NCBI GenBank assembly: GCA_030141605.1
Contig: JAQGDQ010001333.1
Location: 1 to 46,832, forward strand
Direction: 5' to 3'
Length of the DNA stretch: 46,832 nt
From: Tubiluchus corallicola
Taxonomy: Eukaryota; Priapulida; Priapulimorpha; Priapulimorphida; Tubiluchidae
Positions 21,281 through 32,000 of this stretch are shown here, one piece after another; within the stretch, counting starts at the first letter, position 1; every line of letters begins with the position of its first letter. The position numbers and the translations under genes were made by a program. A model generated the notes under the pieces. The model was given only the letters and a program-made list of their open reading frames with translations. It was not told where the DNA came from and searched no databases.

Positions 21281-21622
21281 CTAAGACAGTTATGTAGGCA
21301 ACTTGCGAGTCACTGTCATTATTACTGTCATTGTTTACAAGTTTGCAATACCAAGGAAGTTCATCCTCTTCCCATATAACTGGATTTATCCTCAAACTCC
21401 AGTCCCCGCTGGTACCGTTTACATGGTCGACTACAAAATCATATCTTTCTACCGAGTCTATGTTTACGATGGTCCCATCCTTGTACCACTGCACTTCGAA
21501 GTCAGGTGGGTCTTCGTCGCCCCATGATACCTTGCAAACAATGTGGCTAGTTTCACCGTCAATGAATGTAGAGTTGGTTGGCTCGTCACTGAACCACACT
21601 CCACCATATGACAGGCATAACA
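21281..21622 (-). CDS. Ig receptor exon 2: end of signal peptide and complete Ig1
   Basis: Acceptor ATTTTTTGCAG ends at 21623; donor TTAG|GTAAGC at 21280. It completes the signal peptide (VLCLSYGG) and encodes Ig1. Visible are HIVCKVSWG (Cys48), VQWYKDG (Trp64), WSLRINPV and ELPWYCKLV (Cys111). Several NxS/T sites are present (NST, NGT, NDS). Phase 1 at both ends. Confidence 0.9.
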
Positions 21623-21711
21623 CTGCAAAAAAATAAAAAATTAGACTTACCTGGATAATATTATACTGTTCAGGATAATATTTACAACTCATTTATTGAG
21701 ATACAGAGAAT

Positions 21712-22490
21712 TTGTCCTATCTACTATGGTTGTTCTACTGTAATAGTTTAATAACGTCTATCTTACTTGTTTTTCTTTTGTTTTGTTTATTAATCAGACA
21801 CGTTTGTTATTATTTTAATGCATGTATTTTGCAGTTTGATTCAGTTCCATATTTGAACGTTTATTTAAATTTCTGTTTGGCTAGCTTACTTTTCCGTTCA
21901 TTTAATTAGTTTTTTATTATTTTTTATTTCATATTATTGTTATTATTTTGCATGTTTTTCTCATTTTGAGTTATACATGGACGATATGACAGCTTGAATT
22001 TTGATCATTTTTATATTCGTTTGTACCACATTATTTGGCTTTTACTTACCATTGCTTTTTCTTCATCATTTTCCTGAATGTTTAGATATTTTTGATTGCA
22101 TTTTCATCCTTCAGTTATTTAAAGTTGATTAGTGAATTTTAAACAGATCAAGTTGCTAAGTAAAATAGTAATCATGTAATTTCACTACTATTCATGAGTG
22201 AAATAGTTACAGTGTCATCCCAATAATCACATACATCCATTGAAGGATGGCTTGACTAGTTGACCTTCTTGGTCTTTCACCATCCTATTTCCATTGTGAT
22301 AATTAAATACATTTACTTGCCTCAGTTATATCATGAATATGGAAATAAATGCACGTTTTGAATTGAAAATTGAATCATATTTCGAAATTTTTATTAGTTT
22401 ATACGTATGAGCGATTTTTCGTGGTAATCTAAGCTTCGTAGTTAATGGTTTCGCGCAGGCTTATAAGTTATAACAAAGCAATTCTCTTAC
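21712..22490. other. Intron 1 of the Ig gene
   Basis: AT-rich. No repeat recognised beyond a weak inverted sequence at 22225-22300 (CATCCATTGAAGGATGG). Confidence 0.5.
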
Positions 22491-22545
22491 CGTTGAATAA
22501 AACCAGTAAATACATTAATGTCATCAGGAAAGTCAGTGGTCGCAT
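22491..22545 (-). CDS. Ig receptor exon 1: start codon and signal peptide
   Basis: ATG at 22545-22543 opens MRPLTFLMTLMYLLVLFN, a basic residue followed by a hydrophobic run. It ends in AACG|GTAAGA, one base into a codon. Exon 2 continues VLCLSYGG, where cleavage is likely. This start is chosen because it gives a complete secretion signal in phase with Ig1. Confidence 0.85.
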
Positions 22546-23040
22546 CGTCTAGAATTCTAAACACAGAAAGCTATTCTACAATGATGTTCGAAGCACCGAA
22601 ATAACTTTGAACTTGGCAATGGAAATACGATATCTGATATGAAAGCTCTTTTATTCCGTAGGGTTGCACGGTTTTATGACAACTGCACAGCTCTGAGAAT
22701 GGCGTTTAACTTGCAATAACCCAATAATAATAATATGATCCATCCACGTAAGTGCAAACAAGAACAAAGTGCACGTAGCGTATATTGAAATCATACGCTT
22801 TCTAACAGATAGGCTTAGGCCTAATGTTTGCTGGTGTTTGTTTACATGTGTCGTATACACATAGACCTGAAGGACTTTATGGGTTCAAACTATGTCTTAA
22901 ATGTCATTACATTGCTCACACGTGATAAAGTGCACTGTGTGGGAGGTCCACGCTTGACCTCACCTGGACGTTAATTTTATATCAGTTTCAACAGAGTGAC
23001 CTCTTCGAACTCCAACATGTATTGTATTAGCTAATGTAGA
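22546..23040. other. Upstream flank of the Ig gene
   Basis: Probable 5' UTR and promoter of the - strand gene. No clear TATA box or initiator was identified. Confidence 0.4.
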
Positions 23041-23068
23041 TTCCCACTTAATTATTGCTGACCTTTCA

Positions 23069-23516
23069 AATGAACATATGTTGAGCTTTCAGTTGAACAT
23101 ACGATGAGATTTCAATTGAACACGCGTTGAGAGTTCATTTGAACAGATATTGATGTTTCAGTTGAACATACGTTGAGATTTCAATTGAACACGCGTTGAG
23201 AGTTCAATTGAACAGATATTGATGTTTCAGTTGAACATACGTTGAGATTTCAATTGAACACGCGTTGAGAGTTCAATTGAACAGATATTGATGTTTCAGT
23301 TGAACATACGTTGAGATTTCAATTGAACACGCGTTGAGAGTTCAATTGAACAGATATTGATGTTTCAGTTGAACATACGTTGAGATTTCAATTGAACACG
23401 CGTTGAGAGTTCATTTGAACAGATATTGATGTTTCAGTTGAACATACGTAGAGATTTCAATTGAACACGCGTTGAGAGTTCATTTGAACAGATATTGATG
23501 TTTCAGTTGAACATAC
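23069..23516 (+). repeat. 69-bp tandem repeat built of three 23-bp monomers
   Basis: GTTGAACATACGTTGAGATT starts at 23161, 23230, 23299, 23368 and 23437, with a variant at 23092. Each 69-base unit is three related 23-mers beginning GTTGAACATACG, ATTGAACACGCG and ATTGAACAGATA and each ending TTCA. This is a simple higher-order repeat 0.5 kb upstream of the Ig gene's start codon. Confidence 0.95.
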
Positions 23517-23683
23517 GTTTTCCTGTGAAAACGACTGTTTGTAAATAATGTGCAGAATGTGACTGCAGGAGCAGTGGCATTTTGCTCTTGGATTTTAGAA
23601 AAGCAACGCAGAGCACGAGAGTTGAAAAAAGTGAGACGAGATAAGGCGAAACAAAACAAAAACGAGAAGAGATTATTAAATCG

Positions 23684-24066
23684 ATTTGGTTTAAACATAA
23701 CTTATTGAAGATGTAACATCTAGGTTTGAAACAGACAGTTTTACAACTGATATATGTTCTCCCCTAGTGGAAGCGAAACGCTAGACAGATGCAGAACAAT
23801 GGTGACCACAATGTACAAAAAATGTCACACAAAATATGAACATTACTATGTAACAAGAGTAACATAGTTAATACTATTTAAAGCGCTTGGTGTTTGAAAT
23901 AAAATACTGCACTAAAAAACAAAAATTTGAGTGTTCACAGAATTATCTAGGGTATGGTTCCCGTGCAGGAACAAACGTACAAGTTCTTTTGATGCAAGAC
24001 TGTAAACATTAATGTTAAAGGCTGAGAAGAGAGTTGTAAATAAGTCATGTCTGGCCTGATGGTAAA
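23684..24066 (-). mobile_element. 5'-truncated LINE, second copy
   Basis: Its 3' portion matches 10645-11040 closely (GGAAGCGAAACGCTAGACAG, CCGTGCAGGAAC). It is truncated at 24066, within the segment that encodes YHQARHDLF in the other copy. It shares the same 3' terminus, ATTTGG. Confidence 0.8.
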
Positions 24067-24186
24067 CACTTAAATTGATTTCTTGGCGGTGGATTCTTAA
24101 AACAATTTTCTTAATTGAATTATTAGACAGCTTGCAATGTGGTTAAAAGCATTACGTTTAGCTTTAATATTAATACAAATCATGTT
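24067..24186. other. Short unique spacer
   Basis: Separates the LINE and the 5S-derived element; nothing recognised. Confidence 0.4.
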
Positions 24187-24722
24187 TAAAACACCGGTTC
24201 TCGTCTGATCACCGAAGTTAAGCAACGTAGAGCCTGGTTAGTACTTGGTTGGGTGACCGCCTGAGCATACCAGGTGCTATAGGTTTGCGGGATGCCCACA
24301 CTATATCTCGACACTAGGCGGAGGAGCTGCACAAGCAGCCAACAGCTAGAGGGCGGAGGAGCTCAAGTGACCCAACGGCCATGTGTAGAGGAGTAAACCT
24401 TCCAAATCAGGAGTGGAGCCCCGAAGGCAGACCAGTGCAGCATGCTCACTGACTCCGGCAGCTCCTGCAGCCAACCTGGTGCCAAACGTATCGCTCCGCT
24501 TTCCTGTGAACTACGCCAGCAAGGAAGAGAGGGGGTTCCTGTTGTCTGGGCAACTCGGGATCTCCATACACCTTGCCCAAGCGTGCGTCTTGGAGAGGCC
24601 ACTCCAGTGGTTCAAGGATCGGACTGCTCAGCCACAGTCAACGCTGCAGCTCCATCAATGTGATCAATAACTGACTCTCTTGGCGCACACTCCATTGTCT
24701 TCCAAGAAAGAAGGATGCCAAG
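24187..24722 (+). mobile_element. 5S-rRNA-derived SINE-like element
   Basis: 24194-24286 resembles nucleotides of about 33-119 of 5S rRNA: TCTCGTCTGATCACCGAAG, AGCCTGGTTAGTACTTGG, TGACCGCCTGAGCATACCAG, GTGCTATAGG. A GC-rich 430-base body follows and ends AAGGATGCCAA. The copy at 33681-34206 begins and ends at the same points, so this is a dispersed repeat rather than a 5S gene. SINE3-type elements have a 5S-derived promoter, which this resembles. Open frames inside have no support. Confidence 0.75.
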
Positions 24723-25125
24723 CAACTAGCTTTAATAATACTACTGTAAGTTACATGTAAGTGTATGCGCTGTACTTTCTGTTGCAATATATTCGCTTAA
24801 GTTGAGAGACTAGTGGTTGATTATGGTTTTGATCCCATGCATACTATTATATGCGCCACCTTCTTGGAGATGACCACTTCATGTTTAATTGCTTATAGCC
24901 ATTTATACTCACGAGCAATGTCCCCGAGTGTTGACTTAAAGCAAAACCGAACCAAATCTTAAAGTGTAGGTCAAAACTATTTAGTTTATACAATATTGAA
25001 AGGAAACATACTATTTTTTTCCAGAATGACTTATGCGAAAGAATTATTACCACACAAACACAGTTTCGTGTTCGCGCCACTAGTTCTTCGCTGTTACATG
25101 TCTTTCGCCATTTGCTAGTTAGACA
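24723..25125. mobile_element. Flank with a MITE fragment of the 44463 family
   Basis: 24934-25120 is the reverse of the 44463-45020 family's end (TTAAAGCAAAACCGAACC; CGTGTTCGCGCCACTAG). The rest is unassigned. Confidence 0.5.
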
Positions 25126-26860
25126 GAGTGCTATATAGATTCATGAAAGTTGCAATTGCAGTAAAGATTTGAAGTAGGGGCTCAGACAATAGTTTGTTGA
25201 CCTCAGTAAAAGGGTCAAAGGCACACAACATTGAATCAGTTTGAGTCATAACATTGAATAACTCGAAAACTATAGTAGATAGAGTCACGAAACATGAAGG
25301 GTAGACAGGTGGGGTAAGGATTCAGACAAGGGCATTGCTTAAAACCTGGAATTATTTATTATTAAGGGTCCGGGGTAAGAGCCGTAGCACGAAAATTCTG
25401 GCAAACTGCTCTATTAGGCACACATGAGCATAACAATCTATACTTTTGACATGAGTAAATCACACTGAAAAAAGTGTAGCAAAGCGATAGGCACGGACAT
25501 GATCGCGGATTTTGATGTGAATTCATTTAGTCTCATTGTGCTATATTTACATTAGTTTAAACTTTCTTTATCTAAAGTGAATTTAGAATACAGTCTACGT
25601 CTGATACAGATATCTTCACAGTGGTAGTGCTAATCCCAATGTGCTAATAAAAGAATAATAAGTGTTACAATCAATGTAGTACTTCATCAGATCAAGTAAG
25701 TGGTTCAAACAAAATTTGGAGAAAATGCACTAAGCCTTTATAAATGCTATAATATTATTTAGAACATATAATATTCTGTTGTACTTTTTTAACAAAGTCT
25801 ACAGTAATTTTTCTAGAACAAGCTTATCTCACGTTTGTAACTTTTCTACAGTATTATTCTCCTTCTTGTGGCTTAATGTTGTCTACTAACACCAGAAGAA
25901 AACAGTCTTGACTTACACCTAATTCAACTGACCTTCATTTCCTGATCAGTTATTTAGCGTGAAAATTAACCTTCGGCCATCATGTTAGAGTTTTCCAGGT
26001 AACTGGACTACATATCGCTAATAGTTATCGAAAAAATTAATCATTGCTCAAATTTGAAATTCTCCTGAATCGTGAATAGAGATTTATCCAACGACTATGT
26101 TTACCATTTAATTATTATTAATTATTTAACTGCATGGTTAATGAAAAATTTATGAAAATTAATTCTGGCAAGATCTGATAGTTTTCGCCAATTTATCATG
26201 AGAAGAGCTTCCACAGAACTAGTAAAATTAAGACTGGTGTCATTATGACATTTTTCACTTTCCTCGATATTGTTAGCGTTATTAGTGAATAATGATTTGA
26301 TTGAATGTCGTAAAAAAATTAAGTGCAGGGCTTCTGGCCTAGAGTTATAAGAACTGTGGTCCGCGGAAACAAAACAAAACTGAATAGAAGGCGTGGCTGT
26401 TATGCTGTTAATATTCAAGTTTCAGCTCATTACCTAGGGCCACAGCGGCAAATTGTCTAAAATGGCACAAAAGTTCGTAAAAGGAAAAATGAAGTTGTAG
26501 CGCTTCTTAACTGTGGCACAACAGAGTAACTCTTAATGTCATTATTTAGATATTCTGATATTTTAGTTTACTGAAATGAAGTTAAAAAATTCGGATATTG
26601 CTGATTCGGACTTTCTAACCTAAACTTTGAATGATTACGTTTTAAATGAAAAGGGATTTTATTTAACGGCATGTAGATCACTAGAATGACTGGGACCAAC
26701 CGTGCGTACCGGTAGCAGTTCTTACCGACAGTGTGACGAATCTTGGTCTTATACTTTTGTCATTGGCCTATGAGGAAGTTTTTGAATTGTGTGCACAAAG
26801 CCACAAACAGTATAAATTTTGTTTCTTTAAATTATTACCATTTCGCTGTACTTTCTTTTT
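25126..26860. other. Intergenic region between divergent Ig and USP1 genes
   Basis: No gene, RNA or repeat recognised. A frame at 26122-26418 has no family features. Confidence 0.45.
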
Positions 26861-26867
26861 TTGTCAG

Positions 26868-27195
26868 TAGTAGGCCTGCAGTGATGTATTTCACCAGTTG
26901 CTATTAAAACTGGACTATTTTTTCATTGATAAATTTTTGGCTTGTTTACCAATGTAACTTTTATTTTTAATTATCAGAATTGTTTTGCTCTGACACCGGT
27001 TTTGTACTCATTCTTGTTCATTTAATACAATGCTTTGCCAGTTACTCATTGTGATGCCATCAATGTGCACTAAATTTTCATCAGAATTTGGATTCAATGA
27101 CAACCGTAAATGGTTATCTGTTAATAGCTAGCTTCTCGTCATTTTGAGAGCAGTTAGTAAAGACTACGTAGAATATTCGCACATCATTGCCATCT
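26868..27195 (+). repeat. Single dispersed copy of the segment amplified in USP1 intron 1
   Basis: GCAGTGATGTATTTCACCAG through ACTACGTAGAATATTCGCAC matches 28777-29085, including one 163-bp unit. It is a non-tandem paralogue of the array and probably its source or sister. Confidence 0.85.
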
Positions 27196-28126
27196 TTTCG
27201 GGACCAGAAAGAAAAGATTAGATAGAATGATCATGTATTACTGATTATCAGTGAATGGATTTTTTAATCGTTTTTATCATCGTGCCAAATGCTTATAGTT
27301 GTAGCTGTTATTTTGAGGCATGGCCAGCCGGGGGTGATGTGGCATGTTTTGCTTATATTAGAACATCTCAATAGAACACTATTGCAGAAAAATTGGCGTC
27401 TGCAAAGCAGCTGATTAATTGCTGTGCAACAAGTGTGCTGTGCTCGGCATAATTTCATCAACATTTACTGTTGCACCGTATGTAATTCTCAATAAGCCTT
27501 CTCACGGTTCCAGTGATTGATGACGATTGTGGAAAGGTCAAAGGTTACGTGTGCCAGACAACACATTTGCATTCACTTGACAAAGCCTCGAAGACCAAAA
27601 TTGTAACAGTTTAGCAGCTAGCTAGAATCTTACCTAGTTCATTTTTCTTGTTCCCAAGCAAGTTCCTGCTAGTAAATCATTCTATGCACAGACTAATGCA
27701 TAATAAGGTAAAATGCAGGCAAACAACTGAAGTTACTGAACTGACTCATCAGATGACTTTGCTTATGCTACATGTCACGTGAAGGTTTTAGTTAACACGC
27801 TTTGCTTTGGTACATGTAACCTTTGACCTACAGTAACTGCGCATGTGCACAACAAAACTGAAAAGGCTCATTGAATCTAATCTTCAATTAAAAGGTCTTT
27901 TTTCTAGAAACTGTAATCATTTTTGAGATTTTTGTCTATTTTTGCATCTGTAAGTGGAATTCTTGCTGTTTTAGTAGCTAAATCAGTATTATTTACCTTT
28001 TACATCAACGTTTCTCTAAAGGCATAATAACGCATGTTTGGTTGTAGATTTGTGAAAACTTAAACCTCATTTTTATCACATTTTTAGATAGTGGACGGCT
28101 TGTCGGCGCTGAGCAAAACCTTTGTG
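27196..28126. other. Upstream flank and probable 5' UTR of the USP1 gene
   Basis: No coding sequence recognised. The region contains the candidate NRF1-like site at 27837-27850. Confidence 0.4.
27837..27850. promoter_or_regulatory. Candidate NRF1-like site upstream of USP1
   Basis: CTGCGCATGTGCAC differs from the NRF1 palindrome TGCGCATGCGCA by one base and lies about 280 bases before the proposed start codon. A single match of this size can arise by chance. Confidence 0.25.
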
Positions 28127-28276
28127 ATGACAGTAGCAGACAGCGTCCCAAGAAAACGTCTGCGTCTTTGTCGTCGACCGTTTACCAAAGCTGCAACGAG
28201 TTTAGAAAACATGCCGCCGAATGCAACGTTTAGCGATTCAGCTAATGAAACGCCCGAAAAATTGAAAAATGAACAG
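28127..28276 (+). CDS. USP1: USP1 exon 1 (proposed start)
   Basis: ATG at 28127 opens MTVADSVPRKRLRLCRRPFT, a basic segment like the N-terminus of vertebrate USP1 (KKNRLSLKFF). The donor CAG|GTATGA follows 28276, phase 0. The frame is open upstream to 28088, where TTTTTAG could be an acceptor, so a non-coding or short coding upstream exon remains possible. Confidence 0.6.
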
Positions 28277-28763
28277 GTATGAAAGGCTAAGATTCTAGTT
28301 GATCTTTTCAAAATATTTTGTAATCAAAATAAATTTTTACTGTGCACATGTTATGTTCATTTTTTAGTTTTGACGATTAGTATGTGTGGCATGTGGTGAA
28401 AATACTGACCGCGTCTAATCGGTTTTCTTTTAAATTTAAATTTTGACTGTTGAATGCTCACAAGTTGAGCATTGCTTTTTCCATCACTTGTCACACAAAA
28501 GTATAAACAAGAATGTCCTGTAAACCTTGTTTTATGATAGAGCTGAGATGATTTGGCTTTTTAACTAACTGTTTAAACGTTATTAATTGCGGTCGGTTAA
28601 CCTTGTTAACCGTTCCTGATGACGTCATACATATAATAAAATGTCGGATACACATGACGAACTATTAACAAAGAAATTGCCTAACACTATCCCTATTATT
28701 TGATCATAAATTCAACTTAATATTTCTTCAGTACGTGATTTAATTATGAAGCCTTTTGAATGT
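28277..28763. other. USP1 intron 1, proximal part
   Basis: AT-rich. 28600-28763 belongs to a dispersed repeat also seen at 20950-21010, 30404-30560 and 36600-36820 (TTAACCGTTCCCGATGA-type). Confidence 0.6.
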
Positions 28764-28935
28764 TTGAATCTTAAAGTTCTGCAGTGATGTATTTCACCAG
28801 TTGCTATTAAAACTGGACTATCTTTTCATTGATAAATTTTTACATTACTTGTTTGCTAGTGTAACTTAATAATCAGAATTGTTTTGCTGTGACACTGGTT
28901 TTGTACTCATTCTTGTTCATGTTATACAAAGCTTT

Positions 28936-30402
28936 GCCAGTTACTCATTGTGATGCCATCAATGTGCGCTAAATTTTCATCAGGATTGGATTCAATGACA
29001 ACCGTAAATGGCTATCTGTTAATAGCTAGCTTCTCGTCATTTTGAGAGCAGTTAGTAAAGACTACGTAGAATATTCGCACATCATTGCATAACTCTATGC
29101 CAGTTACTCATTGTGATGCCATCAATGTGCACTAAATTTTCATCAGGATTGGATTCAATGACAACCGTAAATGGCTATCTGTTAATAGCTAGCTTCTCGT
29201 CATTTTGAGAGCAGTTAGTAAAGACTACGTAGAATATTCGCACATCATTGCATAACTCTATGCCAGTTACTCATTGTGATGCCATCAATGTGCACTAAAT
29301 TTTCATCAGGATTGGATTCAATGACAACCGTAAATGGCTATCTGTTAATAGCTAGCTTCTCGTCATTTTGAGAGCAGTTAGTAAAGACTACGTAGAATAT
29401 TCGCACATCATTGCATAACTCTATGCCAGTTACTCATTGTGATGCCATCAATGTGCACTAAATTTTCATCAGGATTGGATTCAATGACAACCGTAAATGG
29501 CTATCTGTTAATAGCTAGCTTCTCGTCATTTTGAGAGCAGTTAGTAAAGACTACGTAGAATATTCGCACATCATTGAATAACTCTATGCCAGTTACTCAT
29601 TGTGATGCCATCAATGTGCACTAAATTTTCATCAGGATTGGATTCAATGATAACCGTAAATGGCTATCTGTTAATAGCTAGCTTCTCGTCATTTTGAGAG
29701 CAGTTAGTAAAGACTACGTAGAATATTCGCACATCATTGCATAACTCTATGCCAGTTACTCATTGTGATGCCATCAATGTGCACTAAATTTTCATCAGGA
29801 TTGGATTCAATGACAACCGTAAATGGCTATCTGTTAATAGCTAGCTTCTCGTCATTTTGAGAGCAGTTAGTAAAGACTACGTAGAATATTCGCACATCAT
29901 TGCATAACTCTATGCCAGTTACTCATTGTGATGCCATCAATGTGCACTAAATTTTCATCAGGATTGGATTCAATGACAACCGTAAATGGCTATCTGTTAA
30001 TAGCTAGCTTCTCGTCATTTTGAGAGCAGTTAGTAAAGACTACGTAGAATATTCGCACATCATTGCATAACTCTATGCCAGTTACTCATTGTGATGCCAT
30101 CAATGTGCACTAAATTTTCATCAGGATTGGATTCAATGACAACCGTAAATGGCTATCTGTTAATAGCTAGCTTCTCGTCATTTTGAGAGCAGTTAGTAAA
30201 GACTACGTAGAATATTCGCACATCATTGCATAACTCTATGCCAGTTACTCATTGTGATGCCATCAATGTGCACTAAATTTTCATCAGGATTGGATTCAAT
30301 GACAACCGTAAATGGCTATCTGTTAATAGCTAGCTTCTCGTCATTTTGAGAGCAGTTAGTAAAGACTACGTAGAATATTCGCACATCATTGCATAACTCT
30401 AT
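28936..30402 (+). repeat. 163-bp tandem repeat, nine near-identical copies
   Basis: GCCAGTTACTCATTGTGATG starts at 28936, 29099, 29262, 29425, 29588, 29751, 29914, 30077 and 30240, an exact 163-base period. Differences are very few, such as GATAACCG for GACAACCG in unit 5. The array lies wholly within USP1 intron 1. Confidence 0.98.
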
Positions 30403-30664
30403 CCCCATTATGTATGATCAACTATTGCGAAGAAATTGCCTAATTCTATCCTCAATACTTGATCATAAATTCATTCAACTTAATATTCCTTCAGTGCGTG
30501 ATTTTATTATGAACCCTTTTGAATGTTTGAATCTTAAAGTTTTTGAACAACAAAATTCAATTTATAAAAAAATACCAGCGACACAATTCTGTTAATTCCT
30601 GATTTACAAATTAAGACTAAAATATCATAATAGCATTTTACAAATTTGCTTTTTTTGTCGGTAG

Positions 30665-30916
30665 GTGAAGGCTGTCGAACAGACAAGTGCGAACGAAAAC
30701 CTAGGAAACGCTATTGATCAAGTGCTAGAGAATAAACTCACTTCCGCTGCATTTCACTCTTCGTCAAAGATTTCCGGTCTTGGCAACATTGGAAACTCTT
30801 GCTTTCTCAACAGCGTCCTGCAAGTCTTACGCCATACGCCTGGGTTTTCGCTTAACCTGCAGAACTTGTGTGTTGCTATGAAGGAGAAAGAAACCAGCTA
30901 TGGTGCAGTGAAAATG
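30665..30916 (+). CDS. USP1: USP1 exon 2: catalytic Cys box
   Basis: Acceptor TTTTGTCGGTAG ends at 30664. The exon encodes 84 residues including ISGLGNIGNSCFLNSVLQVL, the USP Cys box. Phase requires it to end after AAAATG at 30916, where the intron starts GCAAGT: a GC-AG intron. The next GT (GTATTA) would put a stop into the next exon. Phase 0 at both ends. Confidence 0.85.
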
Positions 30917-31085
30917 GCAAGTATTAGATATAGCTTCAATACACATTTTTGCCACAGGTGTAAATAATTTTTTAATACAGTATCCTAATATTATGATCTG
31001 ATCTTTTGCTACACTATGACCTTTTGTTGTATTGCCCAATATGATCATCATTCTCGTATCATACACATGTAGATATGAGGCACTA

Positions 31086-31548
31086 CAGTGGCCGCCGCTT
31101 ATTATGGACACGGTTATTGTGGACAACTCGCGAGGGACGGAATTTTCCCCTAATAAAATCCGCCGGTTAATATGGACAACCGCCGCTTAATATGGACAGC
31201 GAACATTCTTGGCACGTGAACCAGCCGTGCCAACCACGGCCTGCGCGCGTGATTGAAAAGAGCTTCCCGCTCTGCTGCCTGTGTGAGTCATTGCATCAGT
31301 CAGTTCGCCGTTTGCCGTGGCCTTGAGAGCTTCGAAACTGTGATAACTTCCTTCCGTTCAAGGTTGAGAGAAAAGTTTCCTGCCAAACAAACTCGTCCGA
31401 CTTCTTTTTTTTCAATAAAACAGGAGACGAGTTGATACAGACAGTTTTTTGCCTTTTTTAATGATGGGGGAGGGTCTTCATGGGTCATTTCGCTTAATAT
31501 GGACATACACTGCTGGCCCGAGGTGTCCACAATAAGCGGCGGCCACTG
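31086..31548. mobile_element. Pogo/Tigger-like MITE with TA duplication
   Basis: The left end CAGTGGCCGCCGCTTATT and the right end ending AATAAGCGGCGGCCACTG are perfect inverted repeats. TA flanks both sides (31084-31085, 31549-31550). At 463 bp it is non-autonomous. A 76-residue - strand frame could be a transposase remnant but has no clear motif. Confidence 0.85.
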
Positions 31549-31550
31549 TA

Positions 31551-31867
31551 TTTTTATTTTTTTGACATACTAACAAAAATAACATGTTATTAAAGTCAAA
31601 AATATTTTGATTTTTAACTACTAACATGATTTTTTTATATAATATGATACGTGTAAGTCATAAGTCTCCCACATGCTGCTAATAGCACTACTAAATAAAA
31701 CTAAATACAATACTAATGTTTTATAAATAAGTGTTACTGCTAGGCGATCATTCCGGTCTTTCATCACACCGCCTCAGTGCAATTATAATAAACTGTGTGT
31801 AATTAAATAGTATATTATATGCATCTGGAATGAGACAAGTAAACTAAACTGTGAAAATGAGGTGAGT
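31551..31867. other. USP1 intron 2 sequence
   Basis: AT-rich, no recognised feature. Confidence 0.4.
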
Positions 31868-31868
31868 A

Positions 31869-32000
31869 CAGTAAGTCCGCGCTTAACGACGCTAATGCAT
31901 TCCAGCAAAATGCAACGTTACGAGAAACGTTACAAAGCCAAGACTACCATAGAAAGTAATGTAAAAGAACTGAGATACGTTCCAGGGGCAAAAATAAATG
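31869..32000 (+). mobile_element. Left end of a second TA-flanked DNA transposon family
   Basis: TA then CAGTAAGTCCGCGCTTAACG. The following TAGAAAGTAATGTAAAA is shared in reverse with 36200-36296. The right end was not located. Confidence 0.55.

Larger units (their letters stand above)
8064..22545 (-). other. Ig-superfamily cell-surface receptor gene (ectodomain exons)
   Basis: Seven exons on the - strand join without a phase break: 22545-22491, 21622-21281, 17247-17110, 15378-15190, 12179-11862, 9556-9372, 8238-8064. They encode about 467 residues: a signal peptide, then four Ig-like domains. Ig1 and Ig3 are each one exon; Ig2 and Ig4 are each split over two. Most junctions fall after the first codon base, the usual phase for extracellular modules. 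The linker before Ig3 (LNVEYAPTNLTL) is typical of tandem Ig proteins. The ligand is unknown. The expected transmembrane exon is found only on the opposite strand at 2492-2616. As assembled the gene either ends as a secreted form or continues in sequence not recognised here. The best family label is Ig-domain receptor; no orthologue can be named. Confidence 0.85.

Noticed and set aside
24194-24286. 5S rRNA gene
   Set aside because: The 5' third of 5S is missing and a second copy has the same truncation with a shared body, so it is a dispersed repeat.
24413-24670. GC-rich frames in the 5S-derived element
   Set aside because: The other copy (33681-34206) breaks these frames by indels.
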